64,000 nt of DNA from Kineosporiaceae bacterium. Its GTDB lineage: Bacteria > Actinomycetota > Actinomycetes > Actinomycetales > Kineosporiaceae. Position numbers and translations under genes: made by a program. The notes under the pieces are model-generated. The model was not told the DNA's origin. It searched no databases and saw only the letters and a program-made list of their open reading frames with translations. Location: NCBI GenBank assembly GCA_016713225.1, contig JADJPO010000004.1:474190-538189 (forward strand), in the 5' to 3' direction. This document shows positions 1 to 8,006 of this stretch, piece by piece (position 1 is the first letter of the stretch; every line of letters starts with the position of its first letter).

Positions 1-79
1 CCGCGACGTCGGCGGCTGCGAGCCCCGCACGCATCGCCGCCGACTGACCCCTGCCGACGACCTCTCCCACCGACGTCAT
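1..79 (-). CDS. N-terminus of an unidentified protein, cut by the window edge
   Basis: An open reading frame begins with ATG at position 79 and runs leftward out of the window, giving 26 residues starting MTSVGEVVGRGQSAAMRAGL. A purine-rich GAGAGG-type ribosome binding site lies just upstream on the minus strand, inside the 10-bp repeat array at 81-130. The fragment is too short to assign a family. It is divergent from the sigma factor gene, so the two may share a control region. Confidence 0.4.
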   Translation of the reverse strand, partial: MTSVGEVVGRGQSAAMRAGLAAADVA

Positions 80-80
80 C

Positions 81-130
81 TCTCTGCACCTCTCTGCACC
101 TCTCTGGATCTCGCTGGATCTCGCTGCATC
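81..130. repeat. Five tandem 10-bp repeats in a divergent intergenic region
   Basis: Five consecutive 10-mers fit TCTCTGSAYC with few changes (TCTCTGCACC twice, TCTCTGGATC, TCGCTGGATC, TCGCTGCATC). The period is about one helical turn and is not a codon multiple. It sits between the leftward gene start at 79 and the sigma factor. It could supply the ribosome binding site of the leftward gene, bind a protein cooperatively on one DNA face, or be simple slippage. Confidence 0.7.
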
Positions 131-207
131 CATCGAGCGCCCTGCGTCGGAACTATCCAGCGACGCCAGTGACCGCAGTTCGAACGAGGAGAGGGACGCA
201 CGATGCC

Positions 208-903
208 ATGTGCCTCAGGGCCGTCGTGAGCGGGGACCCCGACGGGGACTCCAACCGTGACTCCGTCGCCGCGCGGGTCCGGCCGCATCTGGTTAGGGTG
301 CCCCGGGTGGGGCATGATCAGGCAACCGGTGCGGACGCCGACCGCGCCCAGCTGGCGGCCCGGTTCGCAGCCGGCGACACCGCGGCCCTGGCCGAGGTCT
401 ATCACCAGTGGGCGTCACTGGTGTTGGCCATCGCGCGACGCTCGCTCGGCCACCAGCAGGACGCCGAGGACATCACCCAACAGGTCTTCGTCTCGGCCTG
501 GCGCAGCCGTCACACGCTGCGCCCGGACGCGGGGGCCTTCCCCGCGTGGCTGGTCGCCATCACCCGGCGGCGCATCGCCGACGAACTGGCCCGCCGCTCG
601 CGCGAACACCGGCGGGTTCAGGCCGCGGCAACCGCCGACGCCGTGACCCATGGCCGGGGATCCTCGGGGCCCGCGGCAGTGGACGGCATCGTGGACCGGC
701 TGGTGCTCGAACACGAGGTGGACCTGATGGGTGAACCACGCCGCACCATCCTGACGCTGGCCTACGTGGCAGACCAGACGCACGAACAGATTGCCGCCAC
801 ACTCGAACTGCCGCTCGGCACCGTCAAGAGTCACCTGCGCCGCGGGCTGCTCCACTTGCGTGATGCCCTGAAGGAGGCCACCGATGACGCATCCCTCCGA
901 TGA
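208..903 (+). CDS. ECF RNA polymerase sigma factor, SigK-like
   Basis: Predicted 231-residue extracytoplasmic-function sigma factor directing RNA polymerase to a small stress regulon. Region 2 spans the stretch with AARFAAGDTAALAEVYHQW and the DAEDITQQVFVSAWR core. Region 4 near the C-terminus ends with the helix-turn-helix containing LPLGTVKSHLRRGL. The ATG at 208 follows GAGGAGAGGG (187-195) at a rather long spacing. An upstream GTG at 169 and GTGs near 298 are alternatives, so the N-terminus is uncertain. The stop overlaps the anti-sigma start by 20 bases, indicating translational coupling. The partner's RskA-type C-terminal domain points to the SigK branch of ECF factors; that assignment is inference. 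Confidence 0.88.
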   Translation: MCLRAVVSGDPDGDSNRDSVAARVRPHLVRVPRVGHDQATGADADRAQLAARFAAGDTAALAEVYHQWASLVLAIARRSLGHQQDAEDITQQVFVSAWRSRHTLRPDAGAFPAWLVAITRRRIADELARRSREHRRVQAAATADAVTHGRGSSGPAAVDGIVDRLVLEHEVDLMGEPRRTILTLAYVADQTHEQIAATLELPLGTVKSHLRRGLLHLRDALKEATDDASLR

Positions 904-1135
904 CGTCCTGGTCGGTCTGGTGATCGGCGAGACGGTCCCTCGCGAGGTGGCCGAACACCTGGCCGGCTGCCCGCGCTGCCAGCAGACCGTGACCGAGGTG
1001 CGCCGGGTGGAGTCCGTGCTGGGCGAGCCCCGCCAGACCACCGCCTGGCCCCAGCCCTCGGCCCAGGTGTGGCAACGGATCGCTGCAGAGATCAGCGCGC
1101 CGATCAGTGACCCGGCAGACGACCCCGGCCCGTGA
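884..1135 (+). CDS. Anti-sigma factor, N-terminal zinc-binding (ZAS-like) part
   Basis: This 83-residue frame has the typical start of a zinc-binding anti-sigma domain that holds the ECF sigma factor inactive. The EHLAGCPRC segment gives the His-x3-Cys-x2-Cys signature. It ends after the soluble domain with no membrane segment. The missing transmembrane and RskA domains lie in the next frame from 1107, which overlaps by 29 bases. In known RskA proteins these parts are one chain of roughly 230-250 residues. Either the gene is truly split and coupled, it is read through by frameshifting, or a one-base error or mutation lies in the overlap. Confidence 0.7.
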   Translation: MTHPSDDVLVGLVIGETVPREVAEHLAGCPRCQQTVTEVRRVESVLGEPRQTTAWPQPSAQVWQRIAAEISAPISDPADDPGP

Positions 1136-1634
1136 GCCGGTCGGTGAGCCGGTCCGTGAGGCGAGGCCCGTCGTCCGGCTCGACACCCGTCGCCGGTTCG
1201 GCTACGCGGTGGCGGCGGCCGCCGCCGCCCTGGTCTTCGGCATCGGCATCGGCCGATGGGTGCTGCCCGAGGCCCCGTCGGCGCCGGTCACCGCCGTCCC
1301 GGCCGGGCCGACCGTGCAACTCACCACCCTCACCGACGCCACCCCGATCGGGACGGCGCAGCTGGTGCGGACGCCGGACGGTCGTCCCGAGGTGCACGTG
1401 AGCACCCAGCCGTTCGCGCGCGGAGCGGGATTCGTCGAGGTCTGGCTGATCAACACCGATGGCCGGCGCATGATCTCGATCGGCGTGCTCGGCTCGGCGC
1501 AGGACGGCACCTTCGAGGTGCCGGACGGCGCGCTGGACGCCGGTTACCGGGTGGTCGACATCTCCCGCGAGGCCTTCGATGCCCTGCCGGAGCATTCCGG
1601 TGACAGCGTCATGCGGGGCACCTTGCCGGCCTAG
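1107..1634 (+). CDS. Anti-sigma-K factor RskA, membrane and extracytoplasmic part
   Basis: A 175-residue frame opening with GTG at 1107. It has an Ala/Val-rich transmembrane helix at about residues 31-50, followed by an RskA-type extracytoplasmic domain: a GFVEVWLINTDGRRMISIGVL segment of sheet, DGTFEVPDG, and the terminal HSGDSVMRG motif. It would complete the zinc-binding N-terminal part encoded from 884 in another frame. Three 12-bp units, two near-identical (GTGAGCCGGTCG-like at 1132, 1144 and 1156), lie just inside this frame. The domain assignment is firm. Whether it is translated alone or as part of one protein is open. Confidence 0.75.
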   Translation: MTRQTTPAREPVGEPVREARPVVRLDTRRRFGYAVAAAAAALVFGIGIGRWVLPEAPSAPVTAVPAGPTVQLTTLTDATPIGTAQLVRTPDGRPEVHVSTQPFARGAGFVEVWLINTDGRRMISIGVLGSAQDGTFEVPDGALDAGYRVVDISREAFDALPEHSGDSVMRGTLPA

Positions 1635-1656
1635 GGCTCACGCCGCCGGATCGCTC

Positions 1657-2457
1657 TCAGTCGACGCCGGGCCAGTTCGGCGAGCGCTTCTCGACGAATG
1701 CGGCGACCCCCTCGGCCCGGTCGGCCGAGAATGCGGTGGCGCGCCACGCGCCGTCCTCGATCTCGAGCCCGGAGGCCAGGTCGACATCGAAACCCGTGCG
1801 CAGCGCGCGCTTGGCATTGCGTACCCCGACCGGAGAGTTGCCCGCGATCGTGGAGGCCAGCTCGATCGCGACGTCACGCGCCGTCCCGGCAGCCACCACG
1901 CGGTCCACCGCACCCAGCGCCATGGCCTGCTCGGCATCGATCCGGCGCGCCGTGAAGATCAGATCGCTGGCCCGGGACAGGCCCACCCGGCGTGAGAGCA
2001 GTTGGGTGCCGCCGAGCCCCGGCACGACGCCCACCGACACCTCCGGCAGGGCGAGCACCGCCGTGGTGTCCACCACGATCAGGTCGCACCACAGGGCGAG
2101 CTCGAACCCGCCGCCCATCGCATACCCCGCGACGGCTGCGACGGCCGGCACCGGTAACGCCCGCCAGGCCGCGGTCATGGCGCGGTAGACCACCCGCTGT
2201 GCGCGCAGATCGGCATCGGTGAAGGTGTTGCGCTCCTTCAGATCGGCCCCGACGCAGAACGCCCGGGGCCGGCTGGACGAGAGCACCACGGCCCGGACGG
2301 CGCCACTCTCGGCCTCGGTGGCCAGGTCACGCAACGTATCGCGCAGCTGGGCGGCGAACGTCGTCGACAGCGCATTCAGCGCTTCGGGCCGATCGAGCAC
2401 CAGTTCGGCCACATGACGGTGTTCCCCGTGCCGGCTCAACCTCACCTGACCGCTCAT
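1657..2457 (-). CDS. Enoyl-CoA hydratase/isomerase family protein
   Basis: A 266-residue crotonase-fold enzyme, full length for the family. It would hydrate 2-enoyl-CoA esters in fatty acid or branched-chain amino acid breakdown in the cytoplasm. Both glutamates expected of a true hydratase appear: E119 in GGGFELAL and E139 in LPEVSVGVVPGLGG. The oxyanion-hole loop FCVGADLKE lies at about 67-75. The LPEVSVG and PGLGGTQ pattern resembles methylglutaconyl-CoA hydratase-like members, but exact substrate cannot be read from sequence. It converges with the anti-sigma gene and lies downstream of the cyclase gene on the same strand, separated by 51 bases. Confidence 0.9.
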   Translation of the reverse strand: MSGQVRLSRHGEHRHVAELVLDRPEALNALSTTFAAQLRDTLRDLATEAESGAVRAVVLSSSRPRAFCVGADLKERNTFTDADLRAQRVVYRAMTAAWRALPVPAVAAVAGYAMGGGFELALWCDLIVVDTTAVLALPEVSVGVVPGLGGTQLLSRRVGLSRASDLIFTARRIDAEQAMALGAVDRVVAAGTARDVAIELASTIAGNSPVGVRNAKRALRTGFDVDLASGLEIEDGAWRATAFSADRAEGVAAFVEKRSPNWPGVD

Positions 2458-2508
2458 GACGGCGAGCCTAGCGACGCCCGATTCGTGCCGCGGCGTTCAC
2501 CTCGGCCA

Positions 2509-3534
2509 TCAGTCGATGTCGATCAGCTGCTCGGTCGGCCCGGCCCGGGTGACCAACAGCGGCTGCAACGGCCCGAACCCCCGCACCTGACGGCGTCGTT
2601 GCGGCACCAGCACCAGCCCCTCGTGCCGGGCCAGCATGGCCGCGGTGTGCGGATCGGTGACCACGGTTCCCGGCTCGGCCAGCGCCGTGAGACGGCTGGC
2701 CAGGTTCACCGTCGACCCGTACACATCTCCCAGACTGCGCAGCACCAGTCCGTGGGCGATGCCCACCCGCACCTCGGGAACCACCTCGTCGTTCGCGAGC
2801 CGTTCGGACAGCGACAACCCGATCACGGCCGCCGACAGCGGATCGTCGGCGGTGAACAGCACCTCGTCGCCCACGGTCTTGATCACCCGGCCGCCGCCGG
2901 CGGTGACCACGTCCGAGGCCATGCCCTCGAATCGCTGCACCAGGATGCCCAGTTCACGTTGGCTCAGCCGCTGCGAGAGCCGGGTGTAGCTGACCAGGTC
3001 GGCGAAGCCGACGGTCAGCTTGCCCGAGGCCGCCTCCTCACCCGGCGGTGGGTGCTCGAGCCGAGCCACCGCCGCGGCGAGCTTGCGTCGCCAGGCGTAG
3101 ACCAGCAGCACCTCGAGATCCTCGACGATGCCGGACAGGTGAGCCACCGCCCCGCTCGGGCTGCCGCTGGCACAGTCGGGGTGCGGGCAGCGCCCGAGGT
3201 GCTCCATCAGGGCCTCGATCTGCCAGCTGACCAACCGATCGGTGGTCTGCCCGAGCGCCCGCGCGAAGGCGATCGTGGTCTCTTCGTCGAGCAGTTCGTC
3301 GCGCACCATCGACACCGTGCGCTCGAGTGCCTCGGCGTCCGCGTCGGTGAAGGCGATCTCCTCGTCGTCCACCGAGGCGAATCCCAGGGCACGCCAGAGC
3401 TTGCGGGCGCTCAGCAGCGAGACCCCGACGCTGCGGGCGACCTCGCGGCGCCGCCACTTGCGCTCGCCACCGATCAGGACGTGTTCGAGATCCGCGAGAG
3501 TGGCGGGGACGTTCTCGGGCTCGCTCACCAGCAC
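2509..3534 (-). CDS. Class III adenylate cyclase with N-terminal regulatory domain
   Basis: A 341-residue soluble cyclase making cAMP from ATP. Residues 1-160 form a helical region resembling the autoinhibitory domain of the mycobacterial pH-responsive cyclase Rv1264. Residues 172-330 are the catalytic domain with metal-binding D179 (VGFADLVSYT) and D223 (KTVGDEVLF), adenine-selecting K219 and D270, and transition-state N277 and R281 (DVYGSTVNLASRL). All key residues are present, so an active adenylate cyclase homodimer is expected. It starts four bases after the PH-domain gene, strongly suggesting an operon. A CxxxxC pair (CPHPDC, 116-121) in the regulatory half is unexplained. Confidence 0.92.
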   Translation of the reverse strand: MLVSEPENVPATLADLEHVLIGGERKWRRREVARSVGVSLLSARKLWRALGFASVDDEEIAFTDADAEALERTVSMVRDELLDEETTIAFARALGQTTDRLVSWQIEALMEHLGRCPHPDCASGSPSGAVAHLSGIVEDLEVLLVYAWRRKLAAAVARLEHPPPGEEAASGKLTVGFADLVSYTRLSQRLSQRELGILVQRFEGMASDVVTAGGGRVIKTVGDEVLFTADDPLSAAVIGLSLSERLANDEVVPEVRVGIAHGLVLRSLGDVYGSTVNLASRLTALAEPGTVVTDPHTAAMLARHEGLVLVPQRRRQVRGFGPLQPLLVTRAGPTEQLIDID

Positions 3535-3538
3535 TCGT

Positions 3539-4165
3539 TCACGTCAGACCTCGTCGACGTCGGCCCCGGAGCACCTTCGTCGCGTTATCAGGGCCGGAAT
3601 CGGCATCGGGATCGGCGTCGGGATCGGCGTCGTCATCGAACTCGTCGTACTCATCGACAACGCTGTCGTCACCGACGCCTCGCACCTCGTCCGACAACCG
3701 GTAGAGGGTGCGCTGCACCTGCTCGACCCGGGGGATGTCGTCCAGCACCAGCTGCCCGATCTCGCCGGCGGACTCGACCACCAGGGTGCCGCAGCCGAGC
3801 ACCCGCTCCACCACGTTGTGCGAGAACTTCACGTCGTTCAGCCGGCTCAGCGGCATGTCGTGGCCGGTGCGGTTGAACACGCCCTCGCGCAGCACCAGGC
3901 GGCGATCGGTGATCGCGTAGATGGTGTTCCACCAGGTCAGGAAGGGCCAGAGGGTCCAATGGCCGACCACGACCAGCCCCACCGCAGCCACCGCCAGGCG
4001 CATCCAGGGCTGGGCGGAACCGTCGGGCACGAGCCCGGCGAGGTACGCCGTCACCGGTGCGGTGATCAGCAGCACCAGCACCGGAGCGACCAGCACCTTG
4101 GCATGGGGCCGCAGCACGAGCACCAGGCGCTCGCCCGGTGCGAGCAGTTTCAGAGGGAACCCCAC
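3539..4165 (-). CDS. PH-domain (bPH2-type) membrane protein with acidic tail
   Basis: About 208 residues. The N-terminus contains KLLAPGERLVLVLRPHAKVL and two transmembrane helices, then a bacterial PH-like domain (YAITDRRLVLREGVFNRTGHDMPLSRLNDVKF) and a strongly acidic C-terminal tail with repeated DADPDADPDAD, followed by a basic end. The GTG at 4165 is chosen because GAGGAGG lies about 12 bases upstream and the PH proteins of this type start just before this region. It is the first gene of a two-gene operon with the adenylate cyclase. The function of bPH2 proteins is poorly known; a link to membrane state sensing for cAMP is only inference. Confidence 0.8.
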   Translation of the reverse strand: MGFPLKLLAPGERLVLVLRPHAKVLVAPVLVLLITAPVTAYLAGLVPDGSAQPWMRLAVAAVGLVVVGHWTLWPFLTWWNTIYAITDRRLVLREGVFNRTGHDMPLSRLNDVKFSHNVVERVLGCGTLVVESAGEIGQLVLDDIPRVEQVQRTLYRLSDEVRGVGDDSVVDEYDEFDDDADPDADPDADSGPDNATKVLRGRRRRGLT

Positions 4166-4364
4166 ACTGCCAGGATGCCTCCTCGCGTGCCCCGGGTCAC
4201 GCCCGACGGGCCAGTCCACGCCGATGGATCACCGTCCCCGCGACGAACGGCCGAACCGCCCCGCCGACCTGCACGGGCTCACCGGTCTGGCGCACCGACC
4301 CGCCGAGGGCGCACGATCGTGCCCGAGTCGTGCCCGAGTCGTGCACGCACACCTGAGAGGTCCG

Positions 4365-5231
4365 GTGAACCCGGTGAACGCTGTGAACGCCGTGAACCCT
4401 GCGAACCCTGCGAACACAGCCACGGTTCGGCCCCCGTATGCCGACGTGGTCGACCTCGACCGCTACCCGATCCACGACCTCGGCTCGCCGCCGGGCCGCA
4501 CGTTGCTCGCCCGCTGCCGCGCCGAGTTGGAGGCCGACGGGGTGTGCTCGCTGCCCGGTTTCGTCCGCGATGACGCCGTCGCGGAGATGATCGAGCTGGC
4601 CCAGGAGCTGGCCGACGTCGCCTGGGCTTCGCAGTCGCGGCACACGGTCTACTTCGACCCGCCGGACGCCACGGTGCCCGACGACGACCCTCGTGCCCGC
4701 CTGGTCCGCTCGGCCAAGCACGGTCTGGCCTACGACCAGCTACCGGCCGAGGCCCCGATCCGCCGGCTCTACGAGAACGATGACCTCACCCACTTCATCG
4801 CCGCCGTGCTGGGCAAGGACATCTTCTACCGCAGCGCCGATCCGTTGGACGCGGTGCAGGTGACGACCATGTCCGAGGGTGAGGAACTCGGCTGGCACTT
4901 CGACCGCAGTGAGTTCTCGGTGACGGTGATGTACCAGCAGGCCGAGCAGGGCGGTGATTTCGACTACTGCCCGGGGCTGCGCAGCGCGACCGACGAGAAC
5001 TACGCCGACGTCCGGGCCGCACTGGACGACGACCCGTCGCGGCGGGTGCGCCTGGCGAGCTCGCCCGGCGCCCTGGCGATCTTCCGCGGGCACCACGCGC
5101 TGCACCGGGTGACTCCGGTGGCCGGATCACGGCCCAGGATCAACTCCGTGCTCACCTACGGCGAGGTGCCCGACATGCGCCTCAACGACCTCACGTCGAT
5201 GATCTTCTACGGCCGCACCTCACCCCGCTGA
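4365..5231 (+). CDS. HalD/BesD-like Fe(II)/2-oxoglutarate-dependent oxygenase
   Basis: About 288 residues, resembling the HalD/BesD family of non-heme iron enzymes acting on amino acids. The iron triad is visible as H178-x-D180 (GWHFDRSEFSV) and H247 (HHALHRVTPV), and R256 or R258 is placed to bind 2-oxoglutarate. Amino acid halogenases of the family have Gly in place of that Asp, so the carboxylate favours hydroxylation. The first 19 codons are a low-complexity run (VNPVNAVNAVNPANPANTA) from a 9-bp repeat. GTG at 4365 follows GAGAGG closely, but a start a few codons later is possible. It is divergent from the PH-domain gene; the substrate is unknown. Confidence 0.8.
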   Translation: MNPVNAVNAVNPANPANTATVRPPYADVVDLDRYPIHDLGSPPGRTLLARCRAELEADGVCSLPGFVRDDAVAEMIELAQELADVAWASQSRHTVYFDPPDATVPDDDPRARLVRSAKHGLAYDQLPAEAPIRRLYENDDLTHFIAAVLGKDIFYRSADPLDAVQVTTMSEGEELGWHFDRSEFSVTVMYQQAEQGGDFDYCPGLRSATDENYADVRAALDDDPSRRVRLASSPGALAIFRGHHALHRVTPVAGSRPRINSVLTYGEVPDMRLNDLTSMIFYGRTSPR

Positions 5232-5243
5232 GGCGCAGCGCAC

Positions 5244-5298
5244 CCCCGTGATCATGCAATCCGTGCACGAAACGTGCACGGATTGCATGATCACGGGG
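5244..5298. repeat. Long palindrome, family A copy 1
   Basis: Two perfect 26-base arms (5244-5269 and 5273-5298) flank a three-base AAA loop. The core is GATCATGCAATCCGTGCAC. It lies between two converging genes, 12 bases after one stop and 20 before the other, so a bidirectional terminator is plausible. The same stem sequence recurs at 28559-28617 and 45061-45135. Confidence 0.9.
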
Positions 5299-5318
5299 CC
5301 GGGTGGCGCTGCCCGAGG

Positions 5319-6248
5319 TCAGCGCAGGTGGACCACGTCGCCGGCGGCGAACGGCAGCTCGCCGGCGCCGGTCGCCACCACCAGCCGGCCGTCGTCGTCC
5401 ACCTCTCGAGCCGTGCCGTGGACGACGTCGCGGCCCGGCAGGTGCACCTCGACCTCGCGCCCCAACGTCGAGCAGGCCTCGCGATACGCCGCCCCGATGC
5501 CGCTGCGCCGCGGGTCACCGGCCGCCTCGACGAAGGCCCGGTACCGGACGGCGAGCGCTCGCAGATAGGCGCGCAGCACGGTGTCGCGATCGGTGACCGC
5601 CGACCCGGCCAGGCGCAGCGAGGTGGCGGTCGGCACCGGCAGCTCGTCCGCCGTCTGCGTGACGTTGATGCCCGCGCCGAGGATCACCGCCGGCCCGATG
5701 CCGGGTATCGACGATGGCACGACCTCGGCCAGCACCCCACACAGTTTGCGTTCGGCGGCCCCGGACGCCGCCGCCTGCGGCAGCCCGTCGATCGGCACCA
5801 GCACATCGTTGGGCCACTTCAACCGGGCCGGCAGGCCACAGCGGTTGCGCACCGCGTCGACCACGGCCAGGCCCCCGAGCAACGGCAACCAGCCCAGCCG
5901 CTCGGGCGGCACGCCGTCCGGACGCACCAGCACCGAGACGGCGATCGCGGCGCGTGGCGGCGTCGTCCAGGCTCGGGCGAGGCGTCCTCGGCCGGCGTTC
6001 TGCTGGTCGGCGACCAGCACCAGTCCCTCCGCCTCACCCGCCGCGGCCCGCCGGGCCAGGTCGGCGTTGGTCGAGCCGGTCTCGGCGACCACCTCGATCG
6101 CCCGCCACGCGCCGTCCCCACCGTCTCCGCCGGTCATGGTCGCGCCGGTGAGCGCCGCGGCGAGGGCGGCTTCGCGCAACGGGGGACGGTCGAGGTCGGT
6201 GAACGGGCCGGGCGGTGGCGACGGCCGGGACGGCGGGGGCTGACTCAC
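5319..6248 (-). CDS. birA: Biotin--[acetyl-CoA-carboxylase] ligase
   Basis: About 309 residues. It activates biotin with ATP and transfers it to the lysine of biotin carboxyl carrier domains, for which the alpha subunit encoded at 41460-43250 is the likely target in this window. Motifs include the biotin/ATP loop QQNAGRGRLARAW, KWPNDVLVP, and a C-terminal SH3-like domain. There is no N-terminal DNA-binding domain, so it is a monofunctional group I ligase that does not repress biotin genes. The GTG at 6248 gives a Pro-rich N-terminus; no strong ribosome binding site supports it. It diverges from the carboxyltransferase gene, a common actinobacterial arrangement. Confidence 0.92.
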   Translation of the reverse strand: MSQPPPSRPSPPPGPFTDLDRPPLREAALAAALTGATMTGGDGGDGAWRAIEVVAETGSTNADLARRAAAGEAEGLVLVADQQNAGRGRLARAWTTPPRAAIAVSVLVRPDGVPPERLGWLPLLGGLAVVDAVRNRCGLPARLKWPNDVLVPIDGLPQAAASGAAERKLCGVLAEVVPSSIPGIGPAVILGAGINVTQTADELPVPTATSLRLAGSAVTDRDTVLRAYLRALAVRYRAFVEAAGDPRRSGIGAAYREACSTLGREVEVHLPGRDVVHGTAREVDDDGRLVVATGAGELPFAAGDVVHLR

Positions 6249-6338
6249 CCGAGCGACGCTACCGCCGGGGCGTGTCGTTGTGACCAGCGCCGCTTCCCCG
6301 GACCTGTCGTGACGACGGGCGCGCAATACGCTGCGGGA

Positions 6339-7982
6339 ATGAGCGCACAACCGGCAGAAGTTCACGTCCGTGGTGCCGGCGGTACCGAGGTGCCCGACAA
6401 CATCAACATCCACACCACGGCGGGCAAGCTCGAGGATCTGCAGCGGCGCATCGACGCCGCGGTGCACGCAGGCTCCTCCGCTGCGGTCGAGAAGCGGCAC
6501 GCCCAGGGCAAGAAGACCGCCCGCGAGCGCATCGAGGCCCTGCTCGACCCGGACTCGTTCATCGAGCTCGACCAGCTGGCGCGCCACCGCAGCCGCAACT
6601 TCAACCTGCACGAGAACCGGCCTTACGGCGATGGCGTGGTCACCGGCCACGGCACCATCGACGGCCGCCAGGTGTGCGTGTTCGCGCAGGACTTCACGGT
6701 CTTCGGCGGCAGCCTCGGCGAGGTCTTCGGCGAGAAGATCGTCAAGGTGATGGACCTGGCGATGAAGATCGGCTGCCCGGTGATCGGCATCAACGACTCC
6801 GGCGGCGCCCGCATTCAAGAGGGCGTGGTCTCGCTCGGCCTGTACGGCGAGATCTTCCTGCGCAACGTGCACGCCAGCGGCGTCATCCCGCAGATCTCGC
6901 TGATCATGGGCCCGTGCGCGGGTGGCGCGGTCTACTCCCCCGCGATCACCGACTTCACCGTGATGGTCGACCAGACCTCGCACATGTTCATCACCGGACC
7001 CGACGTGATCAAGACGGTCACCGGCGAAGAGGTCGGCTTCGAGGAACTGGGCGGCGCCCGCACCCACAACACCCGCTCGGGCAACGCCCACTACATGGGC
7101 GCCGACGAGGACGACGCGCTCGAGTACGTCCGGGCACTGTTGAGCTACCTGCCGAGCAACAACCTGTCCGAGTCGGCGGTGTTCGACGGCTTCGACCTCG
7201 ACGAGACGATCGGTGAGTCCGACCTCGAACTCGACCGGCTGATCCCGGACTCGCCGAACCAGCCCTACGACATGCACAGGGTGATCGAGCACGTCCTGGA
7301 CGACGGGGAGTTCCTCGAGGTGCAGGCGCTGTTCGCGCCCAACATGATCATCGGCTTCGGCCGGGTCGAGGGCCGCTCGGTGGGCATCGTGGCCAACCAG
7401 CCGATGCAGTTCGCCGGCATCCTCGACATCGATGCGTCCGAGAAGGCCGCCCGGTTCGTGCGCACCTGCGACGCCTTCAACATCCCGGTGGTCACCTTCG
7501 TCGACGTCCCGGGCTTCCTGCCGGGTACCGACCAGGAGTGGAACGGCATCATCCGCCGCGGCGCCAAGCTGATCTACGCCTACGCCGAGGCCACGGTGCC
7601 CAAGGTCACGATCATCACGCGCAAGGCCTACGGCGGCGCCTACGACGTCATGGGGTCCAAGCACCTCGGCGCGGATGTGAACCTGGCCTGGCCGAGCGCG
7701 CAGATCGCCGTCATGGGCGCCCAGGGCGCGGTCAACATCCTCTACCGCGGCGATCTGAAGAAGGTGGCCGAGACCGGTGGCGACGTGGACGCCGCGCGGC
7801 GTCAGCTGGTCACCGAGTACGAGGACACACTGGCGAACCCGTACATCGCCGCCGAACGCGGATACGTCGACGCCGTGGTGGCGCCGTCCCGCACCCGGGT
7901 CGAGATCGCGCGCTGGCTGCGGTCGCTGCGCACCAAGCGCGAGGCGTTGCCGCCCAAGAAGCACGGCAACATCCCGCTGTGA
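6339..7982 (+). CDS. Acyl-CoA carboxylase beta subunit (carboxyltransferase)
   Basis: About 547 residues, full length for the AccB/PccB carboxyltransferase of actinobacterial acyl-CoA carboxylases. It transfers carboxyl from carboxybiotin to acetyl-, propionyl- or longer acyl-CoA, supplying malonyl-CoA or methylmalonyl-CoA. It has paired crotonase-like halves. Oxyanion elements include INDSGGARIQEG and GPCAGGAVYSPAITDF in the N-half and VPGFLPGTDQEWNGIIRRGAKLIYAYAEAT in the C-half. ATG 6339 starts MSAQPAEVH. It is followed after 24 bases by the epsilon subunit and faces birA. The biotin carboxylase subunit is not adjacent but occurs at 41460. Confidence 0.95.
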   Translation: MSAQPAEVHVRGAGGTEVPDNINIHTTAGKLEDLQRRIDAAVHAGSSAAVEKRHAQGKKTARERIEALLDPDSFIELDQLARHRSRNFNLHENRPYGDGVVTGHGTIDGRQVCVFAQDFTVFGGSLGEVFGEKIVKVMDLAMKIGCPVIGINDSGGARIQEGVVSLGLYGEIFLRNVHASGVIPQISLIMGPCAGGAVYSPAITDFTVMVDQTSHMFITGPDVIKTVTGEEVGFEELGGARTHNTRSGNAHYMGADEDDALEYVRALLSYLPSNNLSESAVFDGFDLDETIGESDLELDRLIPDSPNQPYDMHRVIEHVLDDGEFLEVQALFAPNMIIGFGRVEGRSVGIVANQPMQFAGILDIDASEKAARFVRTCDAFNIPVVTFVDVPGFLPGTDQEWNGIIRRGAKLIYAYAEATVPKVTIITRKAYGGAYDVMGSKHLGADVNLAWPSAQIAVMGAQGAVNILYRGDLKKVAETGGDVDAARRQLVTEYEDTLANPYIAAERGYVDAVVAPSRTRVEIARWLRSLRTKREALPPKKHGNIPL

Positions 7983-8006
7983 GCGTGTGAGGGCGATGAG
8001 GTCGCG

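Noticed and set aside
76..405. Minus-strand frame over the sigma factor start
   Set aside because: No ribosome binding site or family resemblance; overlaps the repeat array and the sigma factor gene on the other strand.
4365..5231. Annotation as an amino acid halogenase
   Set aside because: The iron-binding motif is H-x-D. Halogenases of this fold have Gly instead of Asp to open a chloride site.
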